A DNA stretch of 64,000 nucleotides from Gammaproteobacteria bacterium (GTDB taxonomy: Bacteria > Pseudomonadota > Gammaproteobacteria > JAJPIJ01). Made by a program: the position numbers and the translations under genes. This document shows, in pieces, positions 28,739-37,705 of the stretch. Every line of letters begins with the position of its first letter. Position 1 is the stretch's first letter. The notes under the pieces were generated by a model. That model did not search any database, was not told where the DNA came from, and saw nothing but the letters and a program-made list of their open reading frames with translations. Where the stretch lies: positions 62,001-126,000 of the forward strand of contig JAJVIQ010000013.1 in assembly GCA_022071965.1 (NCBI GenBank), written 5' to 3'.

Positions 28739-29911
28739 ATGTTCAATGGCCTGATCGGACTGCCGTGGTGGGGATACGTGCTGGCGACCCTAGCGTTGAC
28801 CCATGTCACCATCGTTTCGGTTACCGTTTTCCTGCACCGCCATCAGGCGCATCGGGCGATCGATCTGCACCCGGCCGCATCGCATTTCTTCCGGTTCTGG
28901 CTGTGGTTGACGACCTCGATGAACACCAGGGAGTGGGCGGCCGTGCACCGCAAGCATCACGCGCGCGTGGAAACCCCGGAGGACCCGCACAGTCCCCGCT
29001 TCTATGGCATCGCCACCGTGCTGTGGCAGGGCGCGGAGCTTTACCGGCGCGCGGCCAACGACAAGGTACTGGTGGAGAAATACGGCTATGGCACGCCGGA
29101 TGACTGGGTGGAGCGCAATGTCTACACTCGCCACAAGGATCTGGGCATCGTGGTGATGCTGCTGATGGACATCGCGTCGTTCGGGGCGATCGGGCTCACC
29201 GTCTGGGCGGTGCAGATGGCGTGGATCCCGTTCTTCGCCGCCGGCGTCGTCAACGGCCTCGGGCACTACCTCGGTTACCGGAACTTCGAGGTCGAGGACG
29301 CCTCGACGAACATCGTGCCCTGGGGGCTGCTGATTGGCGGCGAGGAGCTGCACAACAACCATCACGCCTTCGCCAGCTCCGCCAAGTTCTCACAAAAGCC
29401 CTGGGAGTTCGATCTCGGATGGGCCTACATCCGGACCCTGGTGCTGCTCGGTCTGGCGAGCGTTCGAAGGGTGGCGGCGAAGCCGGCGAAAATTCGCGAC
29501 AAGATAGGCATAGACATCGATACCGTGCGCGCCATCGCGAGGCATCGCATGCACGTGATGGCGGCCTACGCGCATGAGGTCGTCGGACGCGTCTACCGGG
29601 AGGAGATCCGGCGCGCCGGGCTGGAGTCCCGTTCCCGGCTCAAGCCCGTGAAGCGCTGGTTGAGCCGCGAATCCCTGCTCGACGAGGCCACCCGGGCCCG
29701 GCTGAGCCAGGCGCTGGAACACAGCCACGCGCTCGCTCGCGTGCATCAATTCAAGCATTCATTGCAGTCGCTTTGGTCGGCACGTTCCGTGGCCCCGGAG
29801 ACCCTCGTGGCCGCGCTGCAGGAATGGTGCCGGCAGGCGGAGGAAACCGGGATCAGCGCCCTGGCGGAATTCGCCGGCGGTCTGCGGAGGTACTCGCTGC
29901 GGACGGTCTGA
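28739..29911 (+). CDS. desA: Acyl-CoA/acyl-lipid delta-9 desaturase with a transposase-like tail
   Basis: The 390-residue integral membrane di-iron desaturase introduces a cis double bond into acyl chains. The three histidine boxes are intact: HRHQAH (33-38), HRKHH (70-74) and HNNHH near 205. Four helices flank them. Pseudomonas DesA has the same length. From about residue 265 on, the protein continues with a segment resembling the C-terminal end of ISL3-type transposases (RWLSRESLLDEATRARLSQA, HSHALARVHQFKHSLQSLW, LQEWCRQAEETGISALAEFA), which has no known part in desaturation. A GGGGGGAGG ribosome-binding site precedes the ATG. Gene symbol by analogy. Confidence 0.9.
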   Translation: MFNGLIGLPWWGYVLATLALTHVTIVSVTVFLHRHQAHRAIDLHPAASHFFRFWLWLTTSMNTREWAAVHRKHHARVETPEDPHSPRFYGIATVLWQGAELYRRAANDKVLVEKYGYGTPDDWVERNVYTRHKDLGIVVMLLMDIASFGAIGLTVWAVQMAWIPFFAAGVVNGLGHYLGYRNFEVEDASTNIVPWGLLIGGEELHNNHHAFASSAKFSQKPWEFDLGWAYIRTLVLLGLASVRRVAAKPAKIRDKIGIDIDTVRAIARHRMHVMAAYAHEVVGRVYREEIRRAGLESRSRLKPVKRWLSRESLLDEATRARLSQALEHSHALARVHQFKHSLQSLWSARSVAPETLVAALQEWCRQAEETGISALAEFAGGLRRYSLRTV

Positions 29912-29975
29912 TGAGACGCCGGCCCGGGATGGCGCTGTCAGGGCGCCGGCCGTGATCCGCCTGTGCCGATCGCAC

Positions 29976-31177
29976 TCATTCGTGGCGCAGGGCGTCTATG
30001 GGGTTCAGGCCTGCCGCCCGGCGCGCCGGGAAATAACCGAAGATCACGCCGATGGCGGCGGAGAACAGGAACGACAGCAGGTTGATGCCGGCATCGAACG
30101 TGTAGGGTACGTTCATCGTGCCTGCCAGGGCGATGGACGCCGCGGTCGCCATGGCGATGCCGATCAGGCCGCCCAGGCTCGACAGCACCACCGCCTCGAT
30201 CAGGAACTGCAGCAGTACCTCCCGCTCCAGTGCGCCGATGGCGAGCCGGATGCCGATCTCGCGGGTGCGCTCAGTCACCGACACCAGCATGATGTTCATG
30301 ATGCCTATGCCACCCACCAGCAGGCTGACCGCCGCCACCGCGCCGAGCAGCATGGTGAGGATCTTCGTCGTGCTGGTGAGGGTCTCGGCAATCTGGCGGG
30401 TGTCCATCACGCGGAAATCGTCGTCCTCGTTCTCCCCGATGTTGCGTCGCTCCCGCAACAGCAGCGTGATCTGGTGTTTGACCGCGTCGATCGAGGCGCC
30501 GTCCTTCACCGAGACGATCAGTCGGGTGATGTCCTGGCTGCCGGTGAGTCGTCGCTGCACCGTTCGCAGCGGCATTACCACGATGTCGTCCTGATCCTGC
30601 CCCATCGCCGATTGGCCCTTGGGCTTCAGCAGGCCGATCACCTCGCAGGCGAACTTCTTGATCCGGATCTCGCTGCCGACCGGGTTCTGCCTGCCGAACA
30701 GCTTTTCGCGCACCGTGTCGCCGATGACGCACACCGCCTTGCCCGCGCGCTCCTCGATCTCGCTGAAATTGCGGCCGGCCGCCAGCACCCAGTTGCCCGC
30801 GGGGAAGTAGTCGTTGCTGCTGCCGGTGACCACGGTGGACCAGTTGCTGGCCTGGAACACGGCGGTGGCAGTCTTGTTGGCGACCGGCGCAACCCTCTCG
30901 ACCCCGGATATCTGGGTGCGCACGGCATCGAGGTCGGCGCTCTTGAAAGCGGGCGCCGCCTCGGCACCCGGCCCGAAGCGCTGGCCGGGCAACAGCATCA
31001 GCAGATTGCTGCCCATGCTGGAGATCTGGTCGGAGACCGACCGGGTCGCTCCGTTGCCGAGGGTGACCATGGTGATGACGGCGGCAACGCCGATGACGAT
31101 GCCCAGTACGGTGAGAAAGGAGCGCATCAGGTTGCGCCGTATGGCGCGCAGCGCCAGCAGCAAGGTGTTCCACAGCA

Positions 31178-31178
<1 letters not shown>
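29976..31178 (-). CDS. macB: MacB-like ABC transporter permease
   Basis: The 400-residue permease has one N-terminal helix (about 18-42, SFLTVLGIVIGVAAVITMVT), a large periplasmic MacB_PCD domain (about 45-265) and three C-terminal FtsX-type helices containing GGIGIMNIMLVSVTERTREIG. MacB in E. coli fuses this with the ATPase at the N-terminus; here the ATPase is a separate gene that overlaps it by one base (TGATG). It works with the MacA-like adaptor to drive export of macrolides, peptides or lipoproteins; substrate unknown. Confidence 0.94.
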
Positions 31179-31881
<703 letters not shown>

Positions 31882-31885
<4 letters not shown>

Positions 31886-33189
31886 GGCGGTGCGCTCACG
31901 CTCTCCGTGATCACCTGCATGCCGGCCTCGAGCGGGCCGCCGACGACCTCGGTCACCCGGCCATTGGTGGCACCGGTCCGGATCTCGATGGCCACGGGCC
32001 GGCCGCCGCGCAGCGCCCACACGCGCGGTGTGCCGCTGGTGGTTGTAGGCTGGGCCTTCCGCACCGGCGCCGGAGGGCGGGGGATCAGGACACCGAGCAG
32101 CCCGCGGCCGGAGGTCTTCTTCGCGCCATCCGTTGACGCGGGCGGCGTGTAGCGCAGCGCCGCGTTCGGCACCAACAGCACGTTCTCGCGCGTGATCGTC
32201 GTGATCTCGGCGGTGCCCGTCATGCCCGGACGCAGGCTCAGGTCATCGTTCTCCACCTCGAGCACGGTCAGATACGAGATCACGCCGTCCTTCTCCTGCG
32301 AGCCGTAACCGACGCGGGTGATGACCGCCTCGTAATGCCGGCCGGGCCATGCATCCACGGTAAAGGTGGCCTTCTGGCCGGTTTCGACCTTTCCGACATC
32401 GGCCTCGTCGACGTCCACCTGCAGTTCCATCTTCGAGAGATCCTCGGCCAGCGTGAACAGCACCGGTGCCTGGAAGGAGGCGGCCACGGTCTGACCCGGC
32501 TCCACCCGGCGCGACAGGACGACGCCATCGATCGGCGAACGTATGCTCGCCTTCTCGACATCGGTCTCGTTTGACTGCAGCTCGGCGCGCGCCTGCGCGA
32601 CAGTCGCGCGGGCGCTCGCCTCGTTGGCCTGGGCACGTTTCAGGTTCGCCTCCGCCGTGTCCATCTCGGTGTTGGACGGCACCTTGCCGCCGGACAACTC
32701 CGCGACCTGCCGAAAGCGCGCCAGCGTGGCACGGGCTTCGGCGACCGTGGCCTGCGCCTGCAGCACCGAGGCCTCCGCGACCGCGAGACTCGCGCGCGAT
32801 CGGGCCACGGCGTCCTCGAGCTTGGAGAGATCGAGGCGGGCCAGCACCTGGCCCTTCCGAACGCGATCGTTGTCGTCGACGTAGACCTCGGCGACGATGC
32901 CGGAGAGCTCGCTGCCAACGTCGACCTGGTTGGTTGGCTGCAGGTTGCCGGTGGCCGAGACCTTGACCACCAGCGTACCGACGGTGGCCGCATCGGTGAT
33001 GTACCGCGGCGCCACGGTCTGCTCGTCCTCGCGGAAGTACACCAGCGCCGCCCCGGCAGCAACGATCAGGGCCGCGGCCGTCCAGAGTGCGCGCCGCAGA
33101 AACTGACCGCCGGATCGGCTACCCAGAATGCCGTCGACGCCCTCGCCCTGACCGGAGCCCGCCGGATCGATGGTGTTCGAGGTGTTCAT
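31882..33189 (-). CDS. macA: MacA-like periplasmic adaptor (membrane fusion protein)
   Basis: The 435-residue protein has an N-terminal membrane anchor (about 33-50), a biotinyl-lipoyl-like domain (VDVGSELSGIVAEVYVDDNDRVRKGQVLARLD), a long alpha-helical hairpin (about 128-210, rich in Ala and Arg/Gln), the second lipoyl half (ASIRSPIDGVVLSRRVEPGQTV) and beta-barrel domains. Near 350-388 there is a Pro/Lys/Thr-rich insert (KKTSGRGLLGVLIPRPPAPV) that interrupts the membrane-proximal domain, unlike E. coli MacA. It links the MacB-type pump to the outer-membrane channel encoded just upstream. Confidence 0.94.
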
Positions 33190-34634
33190 GGGGTGTCCTT
33201 TGCAGCCGCAGGGGACTCGGCCGTCGACCAGCCCCCGCCCAGGGCCTTGTACAAGCTTATGAGAGCCAGCACCCCGTCGGCGCGGTTGCGGGCGAGGCTC
33301 TCCTCCAGCAGCAGCACATTGCGCTCGCTATCGAGCACGGACTGGAAATCGATGAGACCAGTGCCGTAGCGCAGCCGTGCGAGTTCTGCGGCGCTGCGGG
33401 CGGCGTCGACCGCATTGGCCAGCGCCGCGTTCCGATCGCGGTTGCGGGAGAGATCGACCAGCGCGTTTTCCACATCCTGCAACGCGACAAGCACCGCACG
33501 CTGGTAGGCGAAGTACGCCTGTTCGCGCACCGCGTCCTGGATCTCCACCTGGGAGCGGAGGCGATCGGCGTCGAAGATCGGCGCGGTGATGCCCGCGAAT
33601 ACCGAGCTGGTCACGGCCTCGGAATTGCCGAGCGCCCCGAGCGCCAGCGCCTCCAGGCCGATCGAGCCGGAGAGGCTGAAGGAGGGGTAGCGCGCCGCCT
33701 CGGCAATGCCGACGCGGGCGGTTTCCGCCGCGAGCTCGCGCTCCGCCGCCCGCACGTCCGGGCGCTGTCGCACCGTGTCGGCGGGGATGCCGACGGCGAT
33801 CTGCGGGGGCACCGCCGGCAGATCGCCGGCGCCGGCCAAACGCTCGTGCAGCGCCCCGGGTGGGCGCGCGAGCAGGGACTCCAGGTCGTGTTCCGCGACG
33901 GCAAGGTTGGTCTCGAGGATTGGTATCTGCGCCCGTGTCTGCTCCCGGTTGCTGCGCGCCTGCGCGACGTCCTGGCTGCTGACCAGACCGGCCTGATCGC
34001 GCCATTCCGTCAGCTGCAGCGTCTCGGATTGCGTGGCGAGATTGCTGCGCGCGATCCCCAGCAGGGCCTGTTGCGCGCGTACCTCCACGTAGCTCGATGC
34101 CGCCTCCGCGGCCAGCGACACCCGGGTCGCCTGCAGATCGGCCTGCGAGGCCTCGAGGTCCGCTTCGGCCGCCTCGACGCCGCGCCGCACGCCGCCGAAG
34201 ACGTCGAGCTCCCAGCTCGCGTCGAAGCCGGCGCTGAACAGATCGCGACTCTCGCCGCTGCCGGTCTCCCCGCTGGACTCGGTGCGGCTGGCATTGCCGG
34301 CCGCGTCCACGGTCGGAAAGCGCGCGGAGGCGGCGACGGCACGCCGGGCGCGGGCCTCGCGCACCCTGGCCCGCGCGCTGCGCAGGTCGGGATTGGCCCG
34401 CAGCGCCTCGGCCACCAGTTCGGCGAGCAACGGATCGTTCAGACCGCGCCACCACTCGCTGAGATCACCGGCGGCCGCGGGCTGGACCACCCGCAGTGCC
34501 GAGGCGTCGAGCCGGCTCCAGCCAGGGGGCACCTTCGCGTCCGGCGGATGATAGTCCGGGCCGACGGCCGCGCATCCCGAGAGGCTGATTGCCATGAGGA
34601 ATAGCGGCGGTCCTGGGTATCGAGACGTGTACAT
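33186..34634 (-). CDS. NodT-family outer-membrane efflux lipoprotein
   Basis: The 482-residue TolC-like channel contains the two repeated OEP domains, with the paired helices seen in LVAEALRANPDLRSARARVREARAR and LARLRYGTGLIDFQSVLDSERN. The N-terminus MYTSRYPGPPLFLMAISLSGC is a lipoprotein signal, with Cys21 the lipidated residue (lipobox SLSGC), then AAVGPDYHPP, the usual NodT start. Its stop overlaps the macA-like start by 4 nt, so channel, adaptor, ATPase and permease form one tripartite export operon. Confidence 0.95.
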   Translation of the reverse strand: MYTSRYPGPPLFLMAISLSGCAAVGPDYHPPDAKVPPGWSRLDASALRVVQPAAAGDLSEWWRGLNDPLLAELVAEALRANPDLRSARARVREARARRAVAASARFPTVDAAGNASRTESSGETGSGESRDLFSAGFDASWELDVFGGVRRGVEAAEADLEASQADLQATRVSLAAEAASSYVEVRAQQALLGIARSNLATQSETLQLTEWRDQAGLVSSQDVAQARSNREQTRAQIPILETNLAVAEHDLESLLARPPGALHERLAGAGDLPAVPPQIAVGIPADTVRQRPDVRAAERELAAETARVGIAEAARYPSFSLSGSIGLEALALGALGNSEAVTSSVFAGITAPIFDADRLRSQVEIQDAVREQAYFAYQRAVLVALQDVENALVDLSRNRDRNAALANAVDAARSAAELARLRYGTGLIDFQSVLDSERNVLLLEESLARNRADGVLALISLYKALGGGWSTAESPAAAKDTP

Positions 34635-34672
34635 GCAGGCAGGCGTGCGGTCCTCGGGAAGGCCCAAATAAA

Positions 34673-34694
34673 AAAGCCCGCTGGCGCGGGCTTT
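34673..34694 (-). terminator. Terminator of the rpmB-rpmG operon
   Basis: A perfect 9-bp stem AAAGCCCGC / GCGGGCTTT with a TGGC loop is followed, on the minus strand, by a T-rich run. It lies 26 bp after the rpmG stop and 39 bp before the efflux lipoprotein start. Read on the plus strand it is also followed by T-rich sequence, so it could act in both directions. Confidence 0.9.
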
Positions 34695-34720
34695 ATATGT
34701 GGGCACGTCGGTAGGCGACG

Positions 34721-34876
34721 CTATTTGATCTTACCTTCCTTGTAGGCCACCCGCTTGCGAATGACCGGATCAAACTTCTTTATCTCCATCTTATCGGGAG
34801 TGTTCCGCTTGTTCTTGGTTGTCGTGTAATAGTGACCGGTGTCGGCAGTCGAAACGAGCTTGATCTTCTCACGCAT
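34721..34876 (-). CDS. rpmG: Ribosomal protein L33
   Basis: The 51-residue large-subunit protein reads [19 protein letters not shown] then [18 protein letters not shown] and ends YKEGKIK, the standard proteobacterial L33. It has no cysteines, so it is the zinc-independent form. It lies 12 bp after rpmB in the usual rpmBG operon and is followed by the terminator. Confidence 0.97.
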   Translation of the reverse strand: MREKIKLVSTADTGHYYTTTKNKRNTPDKMEIKKFDPVIRKRVAYKEGKIK

Positions 34877-34888
34877 GGCCGCGCCCCG

Positions 34889-35125
34889 TTAGACCTTCTC
34901 GCCACGGGCGCGGATATCGGATAGCACCTGCTCGATCCCGACCTTGTCGATGATGCGCATGCCGTGGCTGCTGACCCGCAGGCTGACCCATCGGTTCTCC
35001 TTCTCCACCCAGAAGCGGTGGGTGTGAAGATTCGGCAGGAAACGGCGCCGCGTCTTGTTGTTGGCATGGGAGACGTTGTTCCCGGTCCGGGGGCGCTTAC
35101 CTGTGACCTGACAAACCCGCGACAT
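34889..35125 (-). CDS. rpmB: Ribosomal protein L28
   Basis: The 78-residue large-subunit protein has [20 protein letters not shown] at its start, [18 protein letters not shown] in the middle and [11 protein letters not shown] towards the end. Only one cysteine is present, so no zinc-ribbon form. The ATG at 35125 is chosen because the frame above it is not conserved and the promoter lies there. Confidence 0.97.
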   Translation of the reverse strand: MSRVCQVTGKRPRTGNNVSHANNKTRRRFLPNLHTHRFWVEKENRWVSLRVSSHGMRIIDKVGIEQVLSDIRARGEKV

Positions 35126-35168
35126 GACGGACTCTCGCGCTCCGAAGTTCTTCAAAAAAGGGAGGGTG

Positions 35169-35197
35169 ATTGTACATACGATACCGACCCTCGCCAA
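35169..35197 (-). promoter_or_regulatory. Sigma70-type promoter of rpmB-rpmG
   Basis: On the minus strand, TTGGCG (35197-35192) and TACAAT (35174-35169) are separated by exactly 17 bp. The predicted start near 35162 leaves a leader of about 37 nt before rpmB. It lies in the short gap between radC (stop at 35225) and rpmB. Confidence 0.7.
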
Positions 35198-35224
35198 GCA
35201 TTTTCTCCCCCGCTGGGCCGCGCC

Positions 35225-35899
35225 CTAGACCAGGCCTCTCTCGGCGAGCGACACCGGCTCCCCGTCCCCGATGACGAAATGATCCAAAACTCTAATGTCT
35301 ACAAGGGCTAAGGCCTCCTTCAGACGGCTGGTCAGGAGCTCATCGGCGCGGCTCGGCTCCGCCACCCCGGAGGGATGATTGTGGGCCAGGATGACGGCTG
35401 CGGCGCGGTGCCTGAGAGCGGCCTTGACCACCTCGCGCGGGTGTACGGAGGCCGTATCTATGGTGCCGAAGAACAGCTCCTCGAAGGCGGTCACGCGATG
35501 GCGATTATCCAGGAACAGGCACGCAAAAACCTCGCGTTCGTAATGGCGCATGCGGGCCTTCAGATAGCGCCGGGTGGCGCCGGGGCTGGTCAGGGCGTCG
35601 GCGCGTTGCAGATCGGCAGCGAGATGGCGGCGCCCGAGTTCCAGCGCGGCGTGCAGTTGAACGTATTTCGCGATGCCCGCGCCGCGTTGCTCGAGGAAGG
35701 TCTCCGCGCTCGCATCGAGCAGGGCTCGCAGGCCGCCGAAGGCGGCCAGCAGGTCGCGTGCGAGGTCGACGGCGGATGCGCCGCGCAATCCCGAGCGCAG
35801 AAAGATGGCGAGGAGCTCGGCGTCGGACAGGGCCTGGGCGCCCTGGCGCAGCAGTTTCTCGCGTGGCCGCTCCCCGACCGGCCAATCCTTGATGGGCAT
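35225..35899 (-). CDS. radC: RadC/JAMM family protein
   Basis: The 224-residue protein has an N-terminal helix-hairpin-helix-like UPF0758 region ([28 protein letters not shown]) and a C-terminal JAMM metalloprotease-like domain with the metal-site motif HNHPSG (173-178) and Asp186. The DNA-repair role first given to RadC is doubtful; function is unknown. The ATG at 35899 is the homology start. It is divergent from coaBC with about 95 bp between starts, the standard neighbourhood. Confidence 0.94.
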   Translation of the reverse strand: MPIKDWPVGERPREKLLRQGAQALSDAELLAIFLRSGLRGASAVDLARDLLAAFGGLRALLDASAETFLEQRGAGIAKYVQLHAALELGRRHLAADLQRADALTSPGATRRYLKARMRHYEREVFACLFLDNRHRVTAFEELFFGTIDTASVHPREVVKAALRHRAAAVILAHNHPSGVAEPSRADELLTSRLKEALALVDIRVLDHFVIGDGEPVSLAERGLV

Positions 35900-35993
35900 T
35901 TGGGCCTCACGTCCATGTTGGGCTCGATGGCCGCGGAGTATAAGCGGGCACTTGCTTCCGGTAAAATTGCCCGCCCGAGGCCATGTCCGAAAC

Positions 35994-37211
35994 GTGAATA
36001 CACTCGCGCAAAAGAAGCTCCTGGTCGGCGTCACCGGCGGCATCGCCGCCTACAAGAGCCCCGAGCTCGTGCGCCGGCTGCGTGAGCGCGGCGCCGACGT
36101 GCGGGTCGTCATGACCGCCGCCGCGCGCGAGTTCATCACTCCGCTCACGCTGCAGGCCGTCAGCGGGTGGCCGGTGAGGGCCGATCTGTTCGATCCGGCT
36201 GCGGAAGCGGCGATGGGCCACATCGAACTCGCCCGTTGGGCCGATGCGATTGTCGTGGCACCCGCCACCGCGGACTTCATCGCCCGGCTGGCGCACGGCC
36301 GGGCCGACGACCTCCTCAGCACCGTCTGCCTGACGACCCGGTCCCGCTTGCTGGTGGCTCCGGCGATGAACCAGCAGATGTGGGCGGCGGCGGCGACGCA
36401 GGCCAACGTCGAGATCCTGTCCCGGCGCGGCGTACGGATGCTCGGCCCGGATGCCGGTCCGCAGGCATGCGGGGAGGTGGGCCCCGGCCGTCTGCTGGAG
36501 CCCGATGTACTGGCCGCCGCCATCGCCGGGCAATTCCGTGCGCCGAGGTTCGCCGGCGTGCGCGTGGTGGTAACGGCCGGGCCGACGCGTGAACCCATCG
36601 ACCCGGTGCGTTACATCACCAACCGCAGCTCCGGGAAGATGGGCTACGCGGTGGCCGAGGCGTTCGCCGAGGCAGGCGCAGAGGTGACGCTGGTGAGCGG
36701 GCCGGCCGGCCTTCCCGCGCCGTCCGGCGTGGCGCTGGTGAGGGTCGAGACGGCCGAGGAGATGGCGGCGGCCGTGTGCGCGCACATGGACGGCGCACAG
36801 GTCTTCGTGGGCGCGGCGGCGGTGGCCGATTACCGGGCCGCCGAGGTGGCCAGCCAGAAGATCAAGAAAACGGCCGAGGCGATGTCGCTCGCGCTGATCA
36901 AGACACCGGACATCCTGGCGTCGGTCGCAAGGCGGACTCCACGCCCCTTCGTGGTCGGATTCGCGGCCGAGACCGAGCAGCTGATCGAGAACGCCCGCAA
37001 GAAGCTCGAGAGCAAGCATCTGGACATGATCGCCGCCAATGACGTCAGCCTGACCGGGCTGGGCTTCGAAAGCGAGCGGAATGCGCTGCAGGTCATCTGG
37101 AAAACGGGTGAGGCAAGCCTGCCCGCGGCGCGCAAGGGCGAACTCGCCCGTGATCTGGTTGAATTGATCGGGGAGCGGTACTTTGAAAAAAATCGCGCTG
37201 AAAATTCTTGA
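35994..37211 (+). CDS. coaBC: Phosphopantothenoylcysteine decarboxylase / synthetase
   Basis: The 405-residue bifunctional enzyme makes 4'-phosphopantetheine from phosphopantothenate and cysteine for CoA. The N-terminal FMN decarboxylase (about 1-185) shows [11 protein letters not shown], catalytic His76 in GHIELA and Cys159 in ACGEVGPGR. The C-terminal synthetase has [24 protein letters not shown] and the KIKK loop (289-292). The start is a GTG at 35994; homology with E. coli Dfp begins here and no ATG fits. Its 3' end overlaps dut by 29 bp. Confidence 0.97.
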   Translation: MNTLAQKKLLVGVTGGIAAYKSPELVRRLRERGADVRVVMTAAAREFITPLTLQAVSGWPVRADLFDPAAEAAMGHIELARWADAIVVAPATADFIARLAHGRADDLLSTVCLTTRSRLLVAPAMNQQMWAAAATQANVEILSRRGVRMLGPDAGPQACGEVGPGRLLEPDVLAAAIAGQFRAPRFAGVRVVVTAGPTREPIDPVRYITNRSSGKMGYAVAEAFAEAGAEVTLVSGPAGLPAPSGVALVRVETAEEMAAAVCAHMDGAQVFVGAAAVADYRAAEVASQKIKKTAEAMSLALIKTPDILASVARRTPRPFVVGFAAETEQLIENARKKLESKHLDMIAANDVSLTGLGFESERNALQVIWKTGEASLPAARKGELARDLVELIGERYFEKNRAENS

Positions 37212-37638
37212 CCCGCGCCTGCGCGGGGAGTTTCCGCTGCCCGCGTATGCGACCGACGGCGCGGCCGGCCTTGACCTGCGTGCCTGTGTCGACGCGCCGC
37301 TCACCCTGTGCCCGGGCGACACACAACTCATCCGCACCGGCCTGGCCATTCACATCGGCGACCCGGGGCTGGCGGCGATCATCCTGCCGCGCTCAGGGCT
37401 GGGCCACAGGCACGGCGTCGTGCTCGGCAACCTGGTCGGCCTCATCGATTCGGATTATCAGGGCGAGTTGCTGGTCTCCTGCTGGAATCGGGGTAAGGAG
37501 TCTTTTAACATCCAGCCCGGTGAGCGCATCGCGCAACTGGTTTTTGTGCCGGTCGTGCGCGCGCACTTCGATGTCGTCGATGAGTTCGAGGGCAGCAACC
37601 GCGGCGCCCGCGGGTTCGGGCACACTGGACGGCAGTAG
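37183..37638 (+). CDS. dut: Deoxyuridine 5'-triphosphate nucleotidohydrolase (dUTPase)
   Basis: The 151-residue trimeric enzyme hydrolyses dUTP to dUMP, keeping uracil out of DNA and feeding thymidylate synthesis. All five motifs are visible: [37 protein letters not shown] and the C-terminal [10 protein letters not shown]. It starts with TTG at 37183 inside the 3' end of coaBC, with GGGAG seven bases ahead; the next in-frame start would remove conserved residues. Overlap suggests translational coupling. Confidence 0.96.
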   Translation: MKKIALKILDPRLRGEFPLPAYATDGAAGLDLRACVDAPLTLCPGDTQLIRTGLAIHIGDPGLAAIILPRSGLGHRHGVVLGNLVGLIDSDYQGELLVSCWNRGKESFNIQPGERIAQLVFVPVVRAHFDVVDEFEGSNRGARGFGHTGRQ

Positions 37639-37705
37639 GCGGATGTCGAGCGGGGGCGTCGAGGCCGGCAACAAGACGCCCTTGCGGACGGGGGAGAGAA
37701 CCGAC

